Source: Boseongicola sp.
Lineage (GTDB): Bacteria; Pseudomonadota; Alphaproteobacteria; Rhodobacterales; Rhodobacteraceae
DNA length: 5,589 bases
Assembly (NCBI GenBank): GCA_013042895.1
Contig: JABDPD010000431.1
Span: 1 to 5,589 of the forward strand
Direction of reading: 5' to 3'
Shown: piece after piece, positions 1-5,589 of the stretch
How the letters are laid out: each line of letters begins with the position of its first letter
Position numbering within the stretch: the first letter of the stretch is position 1
The notes under the pieces: generated by a model
The model's database searches: none
Seen by the model: the letters and a program-made list of their open reading frames with translations, nothing else
Told to the model about the DNA's origin: nothing
Position numbers and translations under genes: made by a program

Positions 1-428
1 ATGAAGGGGTCGGGACTCGGCGGGACGGCGGTGTGAACGGCATCGAGCACTTGCTCGTATTGGTGAGGGCCGGTGACAGCGAGCACCTTTGGGTGCGCGC
101 CTGTAATATAGTCGGGTTCCGCGCCCAGACATCCGGTGACGATCACGCGGCCGTTCTCAGTGAGGGCTTCGCCAATGGCGTCGAGGCTTTCTGCCTTCGC
201 GCTGTCAAGGAAGCCGCAGGTGTTGACGATGACAGCATCCGCGCCGCTGTAGTCGGGTGAGATCGCGTAGCCTTCGGCACGCAGGCGCGTGAGGATGCGC
301 TCACTGTCGACCAACGCCTTGGGACAGCCGAGGGACACCATGCCGATGGTGGGCTGGCCGGGGCGCGCGGCGTCAGGGACACGAGCGTTGGCAAGGTCGG
401 GGCGGAGCGATGGCGGGTTCTGGGTCAT
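1..428 (-). CDS. rimO: Ribosomal protein S12 methylthiotransferase RimO, N-terminal part (cut by window edge)
   Basis: Reading the minus strand from the ATG at 428-426 gives 142 uninterrupted codons that run off the window. The segment matches the N-terminal UPF0004/MTTase domain of RimO, a cytoplasmic radical-SAM enzyme that adds a methylthio group to a conserved Asp of ribosomal protein S12. The three cysteines that hold the second [4Fe-4S] cluster in this family are visible: C35 in [12 protein letters not shown]71 in VNTCGF and C100 in VTGCLGAEP. The GCPK-LVDSE motif points to RimO rather than MiaB. The radical-SAM CxxxCxxC motif and the TRAM domain would lie outside the window. The first 26 residues are a Pro/Ala-rich extension ahead of [10 protein letters not shown] later ATG (M30) would cut into the first strand, so I keep the ATG at 428. 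There is no convincing Shine-Dalgarno. A TATAGC element 9-14 bp upstream of the ATG raises the possibility of a very short leader. gcrA lies upstream on the same strand but is separated by a terminator. Confidence 0.93.
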   Translation of the reverse strand, partial: MTQNPPSLRPDLANARVPDAARPGQPTIGMVSLGCPKALVDSERILTRLRAEGYAISPDYSGADAVIVNTCGFLDSAKAESLDAIGEALTENGRVIVTGCLGAEPDYITGAHPKVLAVTGPHQYEQVLDAVHTAVPPSPDPF

Positions 429-495
429 GAAGCGGGGCTATAGCGGGTTCGGATGTATGGGGAAAGCAAGATGATTGACTGTGACAAAACGCAAA

Positions 496-518
496 ACGCG
501 CCCGGCGAGCGGGCGCGT
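496..518 (-). terminator. Rho-independent terminator after gcrA
   Basis: A perfect 9-bp GC-rich inverted repeat, ACGCGCCCG (496-504) and CGGGCGCGT (510-518), is separated by a 5-nt loop. Read on the minus strand, the stem is followed directly by TTTTGCGTTTTGTC, a T-rich tail as expected of an intrinsic terminator. It begins 26 bp past the gcrA stop codon and lies 68 bp or more ahead of the rimO start. It should therefore end gcrA transcripts and make rimO largely independent of gcrA. Confidence 0.85.
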
Positions 519-543
519 GAAACTGCAGCAGAGGCGTTCTGTC

Positions 544-1089
544 CTAGCGGCGACGGTCGCGACGGCTGCTCATGGGCTGGAAAGCCACACTGACGTGGGC
601 TTCGCAGTAAGGCTTGCCTTGCTGGACCGAAAGACCACAAAACCAGAAGTCCTCGGTCGCGGGATCGCCGATGGGCCATTTGCAGGTGCGCTCTGTCAAG
701 TCCATGAGGCCGATCCGCTTGGCGGTCTTTTCGACTTCACGCACGTTGGCGAGTGTCTCAGGGCTGATCTCATTTGCCGAAGGTTGCGGTGGCAATGGCT
801 GACCTGCAGGCACAATAGGCTTCCTCGGAGTAACAGTGACTTCGATCACCTTGTCTTGAGGCGCGACTTTCGCGGCAGGCTTTTTCGCCGGCGCTTCGGC
901 TTTCGCTGCTTTGCGCTCAGGCGCTGGCGTAGAGGAAGCACCGGCACGATTGGACAGTCCGAGGCGATGCACCTTTCCGATCACAGCATTGCGCGTCACA
1001 CCACCAAGCTCTTTGGCGATCTGGCTGGCCGACTGGCCCTCGCCCCACATCTTTTTTAGCGTTTCAACGCGTTCGTCTGTCCACGACAT
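544..1089 (-). CDS. gcrA: GcrA-family cell-cycle transcriptional regulator
   Basis: The 181-residue product has the three-part GcrA layout. The N-terminal helix-turn-helix DNA-binding region (residues 1-48) begins MSWTDERVETLKKMW and contains SASQIAKELGG and TRNAVIGKVHRLGL. A low-complexity Ala/Pro/Lys linker covers roughly 50-110. The C-terminal region (about 118-173) carries CKWPIGDP, FWFCG and PYCEAH. In Caulobacter, GcrA binds sigma-70 through its C-terminal domain and activates promoters holding CcrM-methylated GANTC sites, linking transcription to the cell cycle. Cys136, Cys151, Cys162 and His165 are spaced like a possible metal or structural site; this is my observation, not a known ligand set. 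The ATG at 1089-1087 is supported by AAGGA on the minus strand (1096-1100), 6 nt upstream, and by starting exactly at the conserved MSWTDERV. It is monocistronic by context: promoter candidate upstream, strong terminator downstream. The C-terminus ends in a very basic RRDRRR tail. Confidence 0.95.
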   Translation of the reverse strand: MSWTDERVETLKKMWGEGQSASQIAKELGGVTRNAVIGKVHRLGLSNRAGASSTPAPERKAAKAEAPAKKPAAKVAPQDKVIEVTVTPRKPIVPAGQPLPPQPSANEISPETLANVREVEKTAKRIGLMDLTERTCKWPIGDPATEDFWFCGLSVQQGKPYCEAHVSVAFQPMSSRRDRRR

Positions 1090-1095
1090 GGCTTG

Positions 1096-1100
1096 TCCTT
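1096..1100 (-). promoter_or_regulatory. Ribosome binding site of gcrA
   Basis: The minus strand reads AAGGA, then 6 nt, then ATG. This is a clear Shine-Dalgarno match and fixes the gcrA start at 1089. Confidence 0.7.
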
Positions 1101-1126
1101 ATGACCACTTGATCCGGAAGGTCATA
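1100..1126. repeat. Inverted repeat over the gcrA transcription start region
   Basis: The perfect 7-bp arms TATGACC (1100-1106) and GGTCATA (1120-1126) have a 13-bp spacer. The right arm touches the proposed -10 element and the left arm overlaps the gcrA Shine-Dalgarno (1096-1100) by one base. It could be an operator for a dimeric regulator, or a hairpin in the leader if transcription starts upstream of 1120. No regulator is identified. Confidence 0.4.
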
Positions 1127-1154
1127 TACTAGTCATGCGCGTTGGGAGCTACAA
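1126..1154 (-). promoter_or_regulatory. Candidate sigma-70 promoter of gcrA
   Basis: On the minus strand TTGTAG (1154-1149) and TAGTAT (1131-1126) are separated by exactly 17 bp. These match the -35 and -10 consensus at about four of six positions each. Transcription would start near 1119, giving a leader of about 30 nt that includes the AAGGA ribosome binding site. There is no GANTC, no TTAA-N7-TTAA CtrA site and no DnaA box here, so the Caulobacter-style inputs on gcrA are not evident. Confidence 0.45.
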
Positions 1155-1320
1155 GGCACCTAGGCGTGCCAAACAGAGCATATTTGTGCCGCTATGGCAT
1201 CAAAACCACCAAAAGCAGGGTGCCAGTGCGACGTTTCGCAAGGATCCTGCGAATTTGCCTAAGTTTGGCCCCGTAATTGAGGGCAGTGAGAGAAAACCTT
1301 TGCAAATGGACGAATTCAAT

Positions 1321-1789
1321 ATGCGCATTTCACGAACTTCTCTGGTCTCTTCAGGACTATTGGCTCTCGCGGCTTGTGGTGGTTGGGGGCATTTCTGGCG
1401 GTGGTGCGAGCGATGCTGTGAATTATGTACCAGTTCATGCGGCGTCGCTGGCGGATACCGCGTTCACCTCCATTGATGGCGGCGGTATAACTGGTGTTCT
1501 CAGTCAGGCGGACTTGTCACTCTCGTCCACGTCTTCGCGGTTGCGTTCTATCACGGTGCGTGTAAGCGCCGATGGCAACACAGCTTTCCTGACAGTTGAC
1601 GGCTCAACCCAGTCTCTTCCGGACGTGATCAAGCAGTCTGGTGGAGGTCAATTTGGTAATGTGCCTAGCAATGTTTTGCAGGTCGTTGGATCCGGAGCTT
1701 CCCACGTCTTTGTGACTTATTCCGGTAGCTTGCGAGACACATCGTCAGGAAACAACTACGCCGCAACGGGTACATTTAGCCTCGACTGA
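1321..1789 (+). pseudogene. Small secreted lipoprotein, frameshifted just after the lipobox
   Basis: Frame 1 from ATG 1321 encodes a textbook lipoprotein signal: MRISRTS, a hydrophobic stretch LVSSGLLALAAC and a lipobox LAAC with Cys19, then Gly-Gly. That frame then becomes Trp/Cys-rich nonsense and stops near 1476. Frame 2 takes over from about 1385 with a plausible mature exported protein: GISGGGASDAVNY, then Ser/Thr/Gly-rich beta-type sequence (ITVRVSADGNTAFLTVDG, then HVFVTYSGSLRDTSSGNNY), ending at TGA 1787-1789. Removing one G from the GGGGG run at 1385-1389 joins the two as LAACGGWGISGGG, about 155 residues. It is therefore either a recently inactivated gene, a length-variable homopolymer or a sequencing error. 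An in-frame ATG at 1306 is an alternative start, but neither start has a strong Shine-Dalgarno. The style recalls Rhodobacteraceae outer-membrane lipoproteins with Gly-rich tethers. I cannot assign a function. Confidence 0.65.
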
Positions 1790-1795
1790 GGCTAA
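1776..1795 (+). other. Hairpin spanning the lipoprotein stop codon
   Basis: The perfect 8-bp stem TTAGCCTC (1776-1783) and GAGGCTAA (1788-1795) has the 4-nt loop GACT and includes the TGA stop. No T-run follows on either strand, so it is not a standard intrinsic terminator. It may still stabilise the 3' end or act as a weak terminator between the lipoprotein gene and argD. Confidence 0.35.
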
Positions 1796-1944
1796 CCAGT
1801 GACAAATCTACTCGACAAAGGGCTCATGTTTCCTTATCCGCAGCCCCATGACGTTTATGGTCCGAAATACACTTCGACGCCGACGCTGAGAGTTCTCAGC
1901 CGCCACGCACTCCTGTGCGCTCTTTCGTCATTCTTTCCAAATTG

Positions 1945-1979
1945 TTGACACGCCTGACCGCCACTGGCACGTCTCAGGC
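1945..1979 (+). promoter_or_regulatory. Possible argD promoter (-35) with inverted repeat
   Basis: A perfect TTGACA at 1945-1950 sits 52 bp ahead of the argD ATG. No good -10 is found at 16-18 bp, so the promoter is tentative. Just downstream, GCCTGA (1952-1957) and TCAGGC (1974-1979) form a 6-bp inverted repeat with a 16-nt spacer, placed where an operator or leader hairpin could act. The rest of 1796-1944 shows no convincing gene. It contains a 40-codon ORF (1826-1948) that I do not call. Confidence 0.3.
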
Positions 1980-2001
1980 TTTAGAAAAAAGGTTACGTCC
2001 G

Positions 2002-3165
2002 ATGATCCCGTCGATCCTGCCCACCTATAACCGCGCGCCCATGTCTTTTGTGGCCGGCGAAGGCTCTTGGTTGATCGAGGAAGATGGCCGCCGATTTCTG
2101 GACCTTGGCGCCGGGATCGCGGTGAATGTGCTGGGGCATGCGAACGCTGATCTGGTCGCGGCTCTGACCGAGCAGGCGGGCAAGCTTTGGCACACGTCAA
2201 ACCTTTATGGCATTCCGGGGCAGCAGGAACTGGCGGACCGGTTGGTCGAAGCGACCTTTGCGGATACGGCATTCTTTACGAACTCCGGTACTGAAGCCTG
2301 TGAGTTGGCCGTCAAAATGGCGCGGAAGTATTGGTCAGAAAAGGGGGAAGATCGTTTTGAGATCATTGCCTTCACAGGGTCCTTCCACGGACGATCTGCT
2401 GCGGGGATCGCTGCAGCGGGGTCCGAGAAGATGACTCATGGTTTTGGCCCGCTTTTGCCGGGGTTTACCCATGTGCCATTTGGAGATCACGAGGCGCTGA
2501 AGGCCGCGATGAGCGACAAAATCGCGGCCGTGATTGTCGAACCGATTCAGGGTGAGGGTGGAATTATTCCGGTTCCGGATCAATGCCTTAAGGGGTTGCG
2601 CGACGCTTGCGATGAGGTCGGTGCGTTGTTGATTTTCGATGAGGTGCAATGCGGGGTTGGTCGAACCGGCAAGCTGTTTGCTCACGAGTGGTCCGGGATT
2701 ACGCCCGATATCATGATGGTCGCCAAAGGCATCGGGGGCGGGTTTCCTCTTGGCGCTGTATTGGCGACAGAAAGCGCGGCGGTCGGTATGACGGCGGGCA
2801 CGCATGGGTCTACATATGGAGGTAATCCTCTGGCAATGGCGGTCGGTAACGCGGTTATGAAAATTGTGGCCACAGACGACTTCCTCGCCGAGGTGAGCCG
2901 CAAATCCGGTGCGCTCCGGCAAGGCCTTGAAGGTTTGGTCGCCAACCATCCAGATGTGTTTGAGAGTGTGCGTGGGTCCGGCCTAATGCTCGGTTTGAAA
3001 TGCAAGGTTTCCAATACTGACGTGGTGTCCGCAGGCTATGAAGCGCAAGTCCTAACCGTTCCGGCTGCAGATAACGCGGTGCGCATTTTGCCGCCTCTCA
3101 ATATCAGCGACGACGACACCTCCGAGGCCATACGACGGCTTGATCAGGCGGCCGCGAGCCTTTGA
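2002..3165 (+). CDS. argD: Acetylornithine aminotransferase (class III PLP aminotransferase)
   Basis: The 387-residue cytoplasmic enzyme interconverts N-acetylglutamate 5-semialdehyde plus glutamate with N-acetylornithine plus 2-oxoglutarate, the fourth step of arginine synthesis; many ArgD enzymes also serve lysine synthesis. The fold-type I class III motifs are all present: NSGTEA (94-99) for phosphate binding, F128-H129 against the PLP ring, VEPIQGEGG (179-187), D213 in [13 protein letters not shown] contacting the pyridine nitrogen, and K242 in [14 protein letters not shown] as the Schiff-base lysine. [11 protein letters not shown] and [12 protein letters not shown] follow. I chose ATG 2002 because [13 protein letters not shown] is the usual family N-terminus, the length is normal, and AAAGG lies about 9 nt upstream. 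Starting at 1915 would add 29 residues unlike the family. argF follows after 82 bp on the same strand, consistent with an argDF operon. Related class III aminotransferases (succinylornithine, GABA) are less likely given the argF neighbour. Confidence 0.95.
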   Translation: MIPSILPTYNRAPMSFVAGEGSWLIEEDGRRFLDLGAGIAVNVLGHANADLVAALTEQAGKLWHTSNLYGIPGQQELADRLVEATFADTAFFTNSGTEACELAVKMARKYWSEKGEDRFEIIAFTGSFHGRSAAGIAAAGSEKMTHGFGPLLPGFTHVPFGDHEALKAAMSDKIAAVIVEPIQGEGGIIPVPDQCLKGLRDACDEVGALLIFDEVQCGVGRTGKLFAHEWSGITPDIMMVAKGIGGGFPLGAVLATESAAVGMTAGTHGSTYGGNPLAMAVGNAVMKIVATDDFLAEVSRKSGALRQGLEGLVANHPDVFESVRGSGLMLGLKCKVSNTDVVSAGYEAQVLTVPAADNAVRILPPLNISDDDTSEAIRRLDQAAASL

Positions 3166-3192
3166 CTCTCTTACTGGCAATATATCCCGGGG

Positions 3193-3222
3193 AGCGCGCC
3201 ACGCGCTGGGCAGAGCCCCCAG
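3193..3222 (+). repeat. Overlapping inverted repeats in the argD-argF gap
   Basis: AGCGCG (3193-3198) and CGCGCT (3202-3207) form a 6-bp stem with a CCA loop. CTGGG (3206-3210) and CCCAG (3218-3222) form a second 5-bp stem that shares two bases with the first. No T-run follows, so this is not an intrinsic terminator. It may be a messenger-stabilising or attenuating structure between argD and argF, or simply GC-rich intergenic sequence. Confidence 0.35.
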
Positions 3223-3247
3223 TCCCGATACTGAAAGCGATAACAAA

Positions 3248-4174
3248 ATGACCCACTTTTTGGACATACACAAAACAAGCCCTGAAGCGCTTCGGTCGAT
3301 CCTGACCTCCGCTGCAGAAATGAAGGCAGCACGCACGGGACGCACGCGCGGAGCAAGGGACGAGGATTTGGCCCTTGATGGTCGGGTAGTGGCCTTGATC
3401 TTTGAAAAACCATCGACCCGGACGCGCGTTTCGTTTGATGTGGGTGTGCGCCAGATGGGCGGAGAGGTTCTGGTCCTTTCGGGCAAGGAAATGCAGTTGG
3501 GCAGTGGCGAGACCATCGCCGATACGGCTCGCGTTCTCAGCCGGTATGTGGATCTGATCATGATCCGGACGTTTGAAGAAGAAGCGCTCTTGGAACTTGC
3601 CGAACATGCCACGGTCCCGGTTATCAATGGGTTAACGAACCGGACACACCCGTGTCAGATCATGGCGGATGTGCTGACCTATGAAGAACATCGTGGGTCC
3701 ATCAAAGGTAAGAAAGTCACGTGGTTGGGTGATGGAAACAACGTCTTTGCAAGTTTCGCTCATGCGGCTGGGCAGTTTGGGTTTGACCTCACGTTTGCAG
3801 GGCCTCCCACGCTTGATCCCGAGGCCGAGTTTGTTGAACTGGCGCGTTCACAAGGTGTGGCGGTTGATATCGTGCGGGACCCGGTTGAGGCCGTGACCGG
3901 CGCGGATCTTGTGGTGACGGACACTTGGGTTTCGATGCACGACAGTCAGACGACAAAAGAACGCCGCCACAACCAGCTTCGCCCCTATCAGGTGAACGAA
4001 CAGTTGATGTCCCATGCCAACGACGACGCCTTGTTCATGCACTGTCTTCCCGCGCACCGCGAGGACGAAGCGACCAGCGCCGTTATGGACGGCCCGCATT
4101 CCGTCATCTTTGATGAGGCAGAGAACCGGCTCCATGCACAGAAAGCCATTATGCGGTGGTGTTTGGGCGTCTGA
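3248..4174 (+). CDS. argF: Ornithine carbamoyltransferase
   Basis: The 308-residue protein condenses carbamoyl phosphate with L-ornithine to give citrulline in the arginine pathway; active enzymes are usually cytoplasmic trimers. The carbamoyl-phosphate motif STRTR is at 56-60 (within [15 protein letters not shown]) and HPCQ at 134-137. The ornithine-binding loop is D225-TWVSM, and the conserved HCLPAHR at 265-271 contains the active-site Cys266. These distinguish it from aspartate carbamoyltransferase, which lacks HCLP. ATG 3248 gives the family N-terminus MTHFLDIHK and normal length. The longer reading from 3140 overlaps argD and adds unrelated residues. The Shine-Dalgarno is weak (GAAAGCGA about 10 nt upstream), so expression may rely on argD read-through. 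The gene ends 10 bp from the stop of the convergent hydroxylase gene, leaving no room for a separate terminator. Confidence 0.97.
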   Translation: MTHFLDIHKTSPEALRSILTSAAEMKAARTGRTRGARDEDLALDGRVVALIFEKPSTRTRVSFDVGVRQMGGEVLVLSGKEMQLGSGETIADTARVLSRYVDLIMIRTFEEEALLELAEHATVPVINGLTNRTHPCQIMADVLTYEEHRGSIKGKKVTWLGDGNNVFASFAHAAGQFGFDLTFAGPPTLDPEAEFVELARSQGVAVDIVRDPVEAVTGADLVVTDTWVSMHDSQTTKERRHNQLRPYQVNEQLMSHANDDALFMHCLPAHREDEATSAVMDGPHSVIFDEAENRLHAQKAIMRWCLGV

Positions 4175-4184
4175 GTTGACTGAG

Positions 4185-5168
4185 CTAGTTTGAGCGGCGC
4201 GCGCGAAAGTGCGCGTCTGCCTCGGGGCTTCCGTCATGGAAGCTGCCAAACCATTTGTCGAGGGGGACTGCGCTCTCACCGAAGTTCACCGTGTGATAAC
4301 GGTGGTGCAGGTAGTGCATAAGCTTCTCTTTTCGCAACGATTTTTCGTCACCAAAGACCAGCTCGTCAAAACCCGAATGGCTGACGCCGGGTCCAAGTGC
4401 GGTGGTCAGTCCGTTGAACATCATATGCAGCGGATGCGACGGCACGACGATGTGGATAAGCATACAGCTAAAGTAGAGGATGTGCTCGACCGGGTGCATC
4501 GCCATGCCTGACCAAGGGCCTACGTTGACGTTTTTATGGTGCAGATAGTGAACGGTTTTATAGAGCGGGGGCCAATGGATCAGTCGGTGGATCCAGTAGA
4601 AATGGAAGTTCCGCCAGAACGGCATGAGGATCATCCAGAGGACAAACCAGACCGGGTTTGCACTGTAGGGGAGGACGCCATTTGCGTAGCCCCACCAAAG
4701 GCCAATCTCATAGATGGACCAGACCAATGTGCCGACCATGGACCAAAAAACGTTATCATAGACCTGATTTTGAAAGAGGAACCTGCGGTCCTTTTTGGCC
4801 ATCCAGTTCCCATTGTACTTGGTTTTTCGCCCCTGTCCTTTGACGCGGTATAACCAGACATGCAGGCCGCCGGTGAAGACTGTGATGAGCGCGATATTTC
4901 GCAGCAAGATCAGAGACACCCAGTCGAGTGAAAGAGTCTCCATCTGGGCGAGTTCAGGGGTGAGGACGAAGTAAGCAAAACACGTGAGAGCAACATAAAT
5001 CGCGTACCAGGGCGCAAAGAAACCGGGGACCGAGAAGAACCATTTCAGGATGTTGAGCGGCTTTTGCGGCCAGTCAAAAAGAGGCATGAAGCCCGCGGGT
5101 TTTTCGGGGCGCCATTCGCCGCGGCGGTCGCGAACCTGGCCGTGTTCGTCTGTTTGAGTGTTACTCAT
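4185..5168 (-). CDS. Membrane fatty acid hydroxylase / sterol desaturase family protein
   Basis: The 327-residue integral membrane protein has the histidine clusters of the FA_hydroxylase family (PF04116): HRLIH (194-198), HYLHH (207-211), HPVEH (225-229) and HYLHHRYH (285-292). These hold a di-iron centre that uses oxygen to hydroxylate or desaturate lipid substrates. Hydrophobic segments at about 47-69, 83-105, 140-160, 172-193 and 230-250 are likely membrane spans or re-entrant helices. The N-terminus (1-40) is polar and probably cytoplasmic. The substrate cannot be read from sequence; bacterial members act on carotenoids, sterols, sphingolipids, alkylglycerols or fatty acids. The start at 5168 lies 3 bp after the stop of the upstream ParB-like gene, with no strong Shine-Dalgarno, so translation is probably coupled. 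Convergent with argF and unrelated to it in function. Confidence 0.9.
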   Translation of the reverse strand: MSNTQTDEHGQVRDRRGEWRPEKPAGFMPLFDWPQKPLNILKWFFSVPGFFAPWYAIYVALTCFAYFVLTPELAQMETLSLDWVSLILLRNIALITVFTGGLHVWLYRVKGQGRKTKYNGNWMAKKDRRFLFQNQVYDNVFWSMVGTLVWSIYEIGLWWGYANGVLPYSANPVWFVLWMILMPFWRNFHFYWIHRLIHWPPLYKTVHYLHHKNVNVGPWSGMAMHPVEHILYFSCMLIHIVVPSHPLHMMFNGLTTALGPGVSHSGFDELVFGDEKSLRKEKLMHYLHHRYHTVNFGESAVPLDKWFGSFHDGSPEADAHFRARRSN

Positions 5169-5171
5169 GGG

Positions 5172-5420
5172 TCAATGCAATCTGGCGTGAACTGTATAGG
5201 CTTCGATGGTCTCTTCGCCCAAGGCGCGCATGGCCTCAAGCCGATGATAACCTTCGACTAAAATGAACTTCTCGCCGTCCTTGCGCACACGGATCGGAGT
5301 GGTTTGGCCGTTCTCGAGAATGTCCATTGCAAGGGTTTCCACCTTCTCAGGATCGAGCGTCTTGGCGCGTTTCACAGGAACACGAATGTCGTCGATTGAA
5401 AGCGCTTGTTTTTGCAACAT
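5172..5420 (-). CDS. Small stand-alone ParB N-terminal-like (ParB/sulfiredoxin fold) protein
   Basis: The 82-residue protein is only a ParB-N domain. It begins with the strand LSIDDIRVP, then a helix (residues 23-37, PEKVETLAMDILENG), then QTTPIRV (39-45), VRKDGEKFILVEG, and the signature GYHRLEAMRALG (57-68). The signature corresponds to the GERRxRA nucleotide-binding box of chromosomal ParB. There is no helix-turn-helix and no dimerisation domain, so it cannot act as a classical centromere-binding ParB. Members of this fold include CTPases, nuclease-like proteins and sulfiredoxin. In sulfiredoxin the corresponding motif is GCHR with a catalytic Cys; here Tyr58 replaces it, arguing against that activity. 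It is the first gene of a tight pair with the membrane hydroxylase (3-bp gap). The ATG at 5420 has no clear Shine-Dalgarno. The true role is unknown. Confidence 0.8.
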   Translation of the reverse strand: MLQKQALSIDDIRVPVKRAKTLDPEKVETLAMDILENGQTTPIRVRKDGEKFILVEGYHRLEAMRALGEETIEAYTVHARLH

Positions 5421-5441
5421 GGGCGGCAGGCTAGCACGAAG

Positions 5442-5518
5442 TTGGGTTAGGGGTTACGAAAAATTGCAACGATCGATGATCGGAGAGTTCTCGCAACTGG
5501 TTCAAAAGATTAACCCAA
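5442..5518. repeat. Inverted repeats upstream of the ParB-like gene
   Basis: TTGGGTTA (5442-5449) is the exact reverse complement of TAACCCAA (5511-5518), 61 bp apart. Between them lie two smaller palindromes: CGATC-GAT-GATCG (5470-5482) and GAGA-GT-TCTC (5483-5492), bounded by TTGC (5464-5467) and GCAA (5493-5496). This non-coding stretch is the expected promoter area of the minus-strand ParB-like/hydroxylase pair, so these may be regulatory sites. I see no convincing -35/-10 pair. Confidence 0.35.
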
Positions 5519-5547
5519 GGGAACAAGGCGTTTCGGTGCAAATTCGA

Positions 5548-5589
5548 ACGTCGGTAACACGTCGGTATTACGTCGGTATCATGTCGGTG
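5548..5589. repeat. 11-bp tandem direct repeat running off the window
   Basis: Three full 11-bp units occur head to tail: ACGTCGGTAAC (5548), ACGTCGGTATT (5559) and ACGTCGGTATC (5570). A fourth, ATGTCGGTG, is cut by the edge at 5589. The GTCGGT core is invariant and the variation falls in the last two bases and one T. The period is close to one helical turn, which would put each core on the same DNA face. There is no spacer sequence as in CRISPR. The array may continue beyond the window, or the ATG at 5581 may be the start of a plus-strand gene. Confidence 0.8.

Noticed and set aside
475..1059. 194-codon plus-strand open frame opposite gcrA
   Set aside because: It is antisense to an unmistakable GcrA protein; the translation is Arg/Leu-rich with no recognisable domain, typical of the shadow of a GC-rich gene.
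1155..1170. GGCAC/GTGCC inverted repeat resembling a sigma-54 -24/-12 site
   Set aside because: Read on the minus strand, the GG-N10-GC spacing is not met and the TTGC -12 element is missing.
1135..1320. Upstream extension of the lipoprotein reading frame from ATG 1135
   Set aside because: It would bury the lipoprotein signal 60 residues inside the protein and overlaps the gcrA promoter.
1834..1842. TTATCCGCA, one mismatch from a DnaA box
   Set aside because: It is a single degenerate site with no cluster, far from gcrA; expected by chance.
1915..2001. Longer argD start at 1915
   Set aside because: It adds 29 residues unlike ArgD and covers the possible promoter; ATG 2002 has a Shine-Dalgarno and the family N-terminus.
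2335..2949. 204-codon minus-strand open frame inside argD
   Set aside because: It lies fully opposite conserved ArgD catalytic motifs, its sequence has no domain pattern, and it has no promoter or ribosome binding site.
3140..3247. Longer argF start at 3140
   Set aside because: It overlaps argD and adds 36 residues that do not resemble OTCase; ATG 3248 fits the usual length.
3052..3627. Minus-strand open frames (191 and 167 codons) opposite the argD-argF junction
   Set aside because: They are low-complexity Ser/Arg-rich translations opposite the ArgF carbamoyl-phosphate motifs; shadows.
5548..5589. CRISPR array
   Set aside because: The units are contiguous 11-mers with no unique spacers and no long conserved repeat.

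Overview
The window looks like a core chromosomal segment of an alphaproteobacterium, most likely of the Rhodobacterales (Roseobacter group). The best evidence is an intact GcrA cell-cycle regulator, a family confined to alphaproteobacteria, placed divergently from argD-argF. The ArgD and ArgF sequences also read like those of marine Rhodobacteraceae. The taxonomic call is inference from gene content and protein style; no search was run.

Layout. On the minus strand at the left edge is the N-terminal part of rimO (1-428; the rest lies outside the window), with gcrA (544-1089) upstream of it. A rho-independent terminator between them (about 496-518) suggests separate transcription units. A candidate sigma-70 promoter and a 7-bp inverted repeat lie ahead of gcrA. 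On the plus strand, 1321-1789 holds a small lipoprotein gene whose signal peptide and body are in different frames. It is either a frameshifted pseudogene or carries a one-base homopolymer error. Next come argD (2002-3165) and argF (3248-4174), a probable two-gene arginine-biosynthesis operon. Convergent with argF, only 10 bp away, is a minus-strand pair: a small stand-alone ParB-N/sulfiredoxin-fold protein (5172-5420) followed 3 bp later by a membrane fatty acid hydroxylase / sterol desaturase family protein (4185-5168). The right edge (5421-5589) is non-coding as far as visible and ends in an 11-bp tandem repeat that runs off the window.

Function. ArgD makes N-acetylornithine from N-acetylglutamate semialdehyde, and ArgF converts ornithine plus carbamoyl phosphate to citrulline. 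GcrA is a sigma-70-binding transcription factor that acts at CcrM-methylated GANTC promoters. RimO methylthiolates ribosomal protein S12. The ParB-like/hydroxylase pair is of unknown specific function.

I see no mobile elements, tRNA or rRNA genes or CRISPR array, and no clear new multi-gene system. The points most worth a second look are the frameshifted lipoprotein, the helical-phase tandem repeat at the right edge, the inverted repeat over the gcrA start region and the coupled ParB-like/hydroxylase pair.
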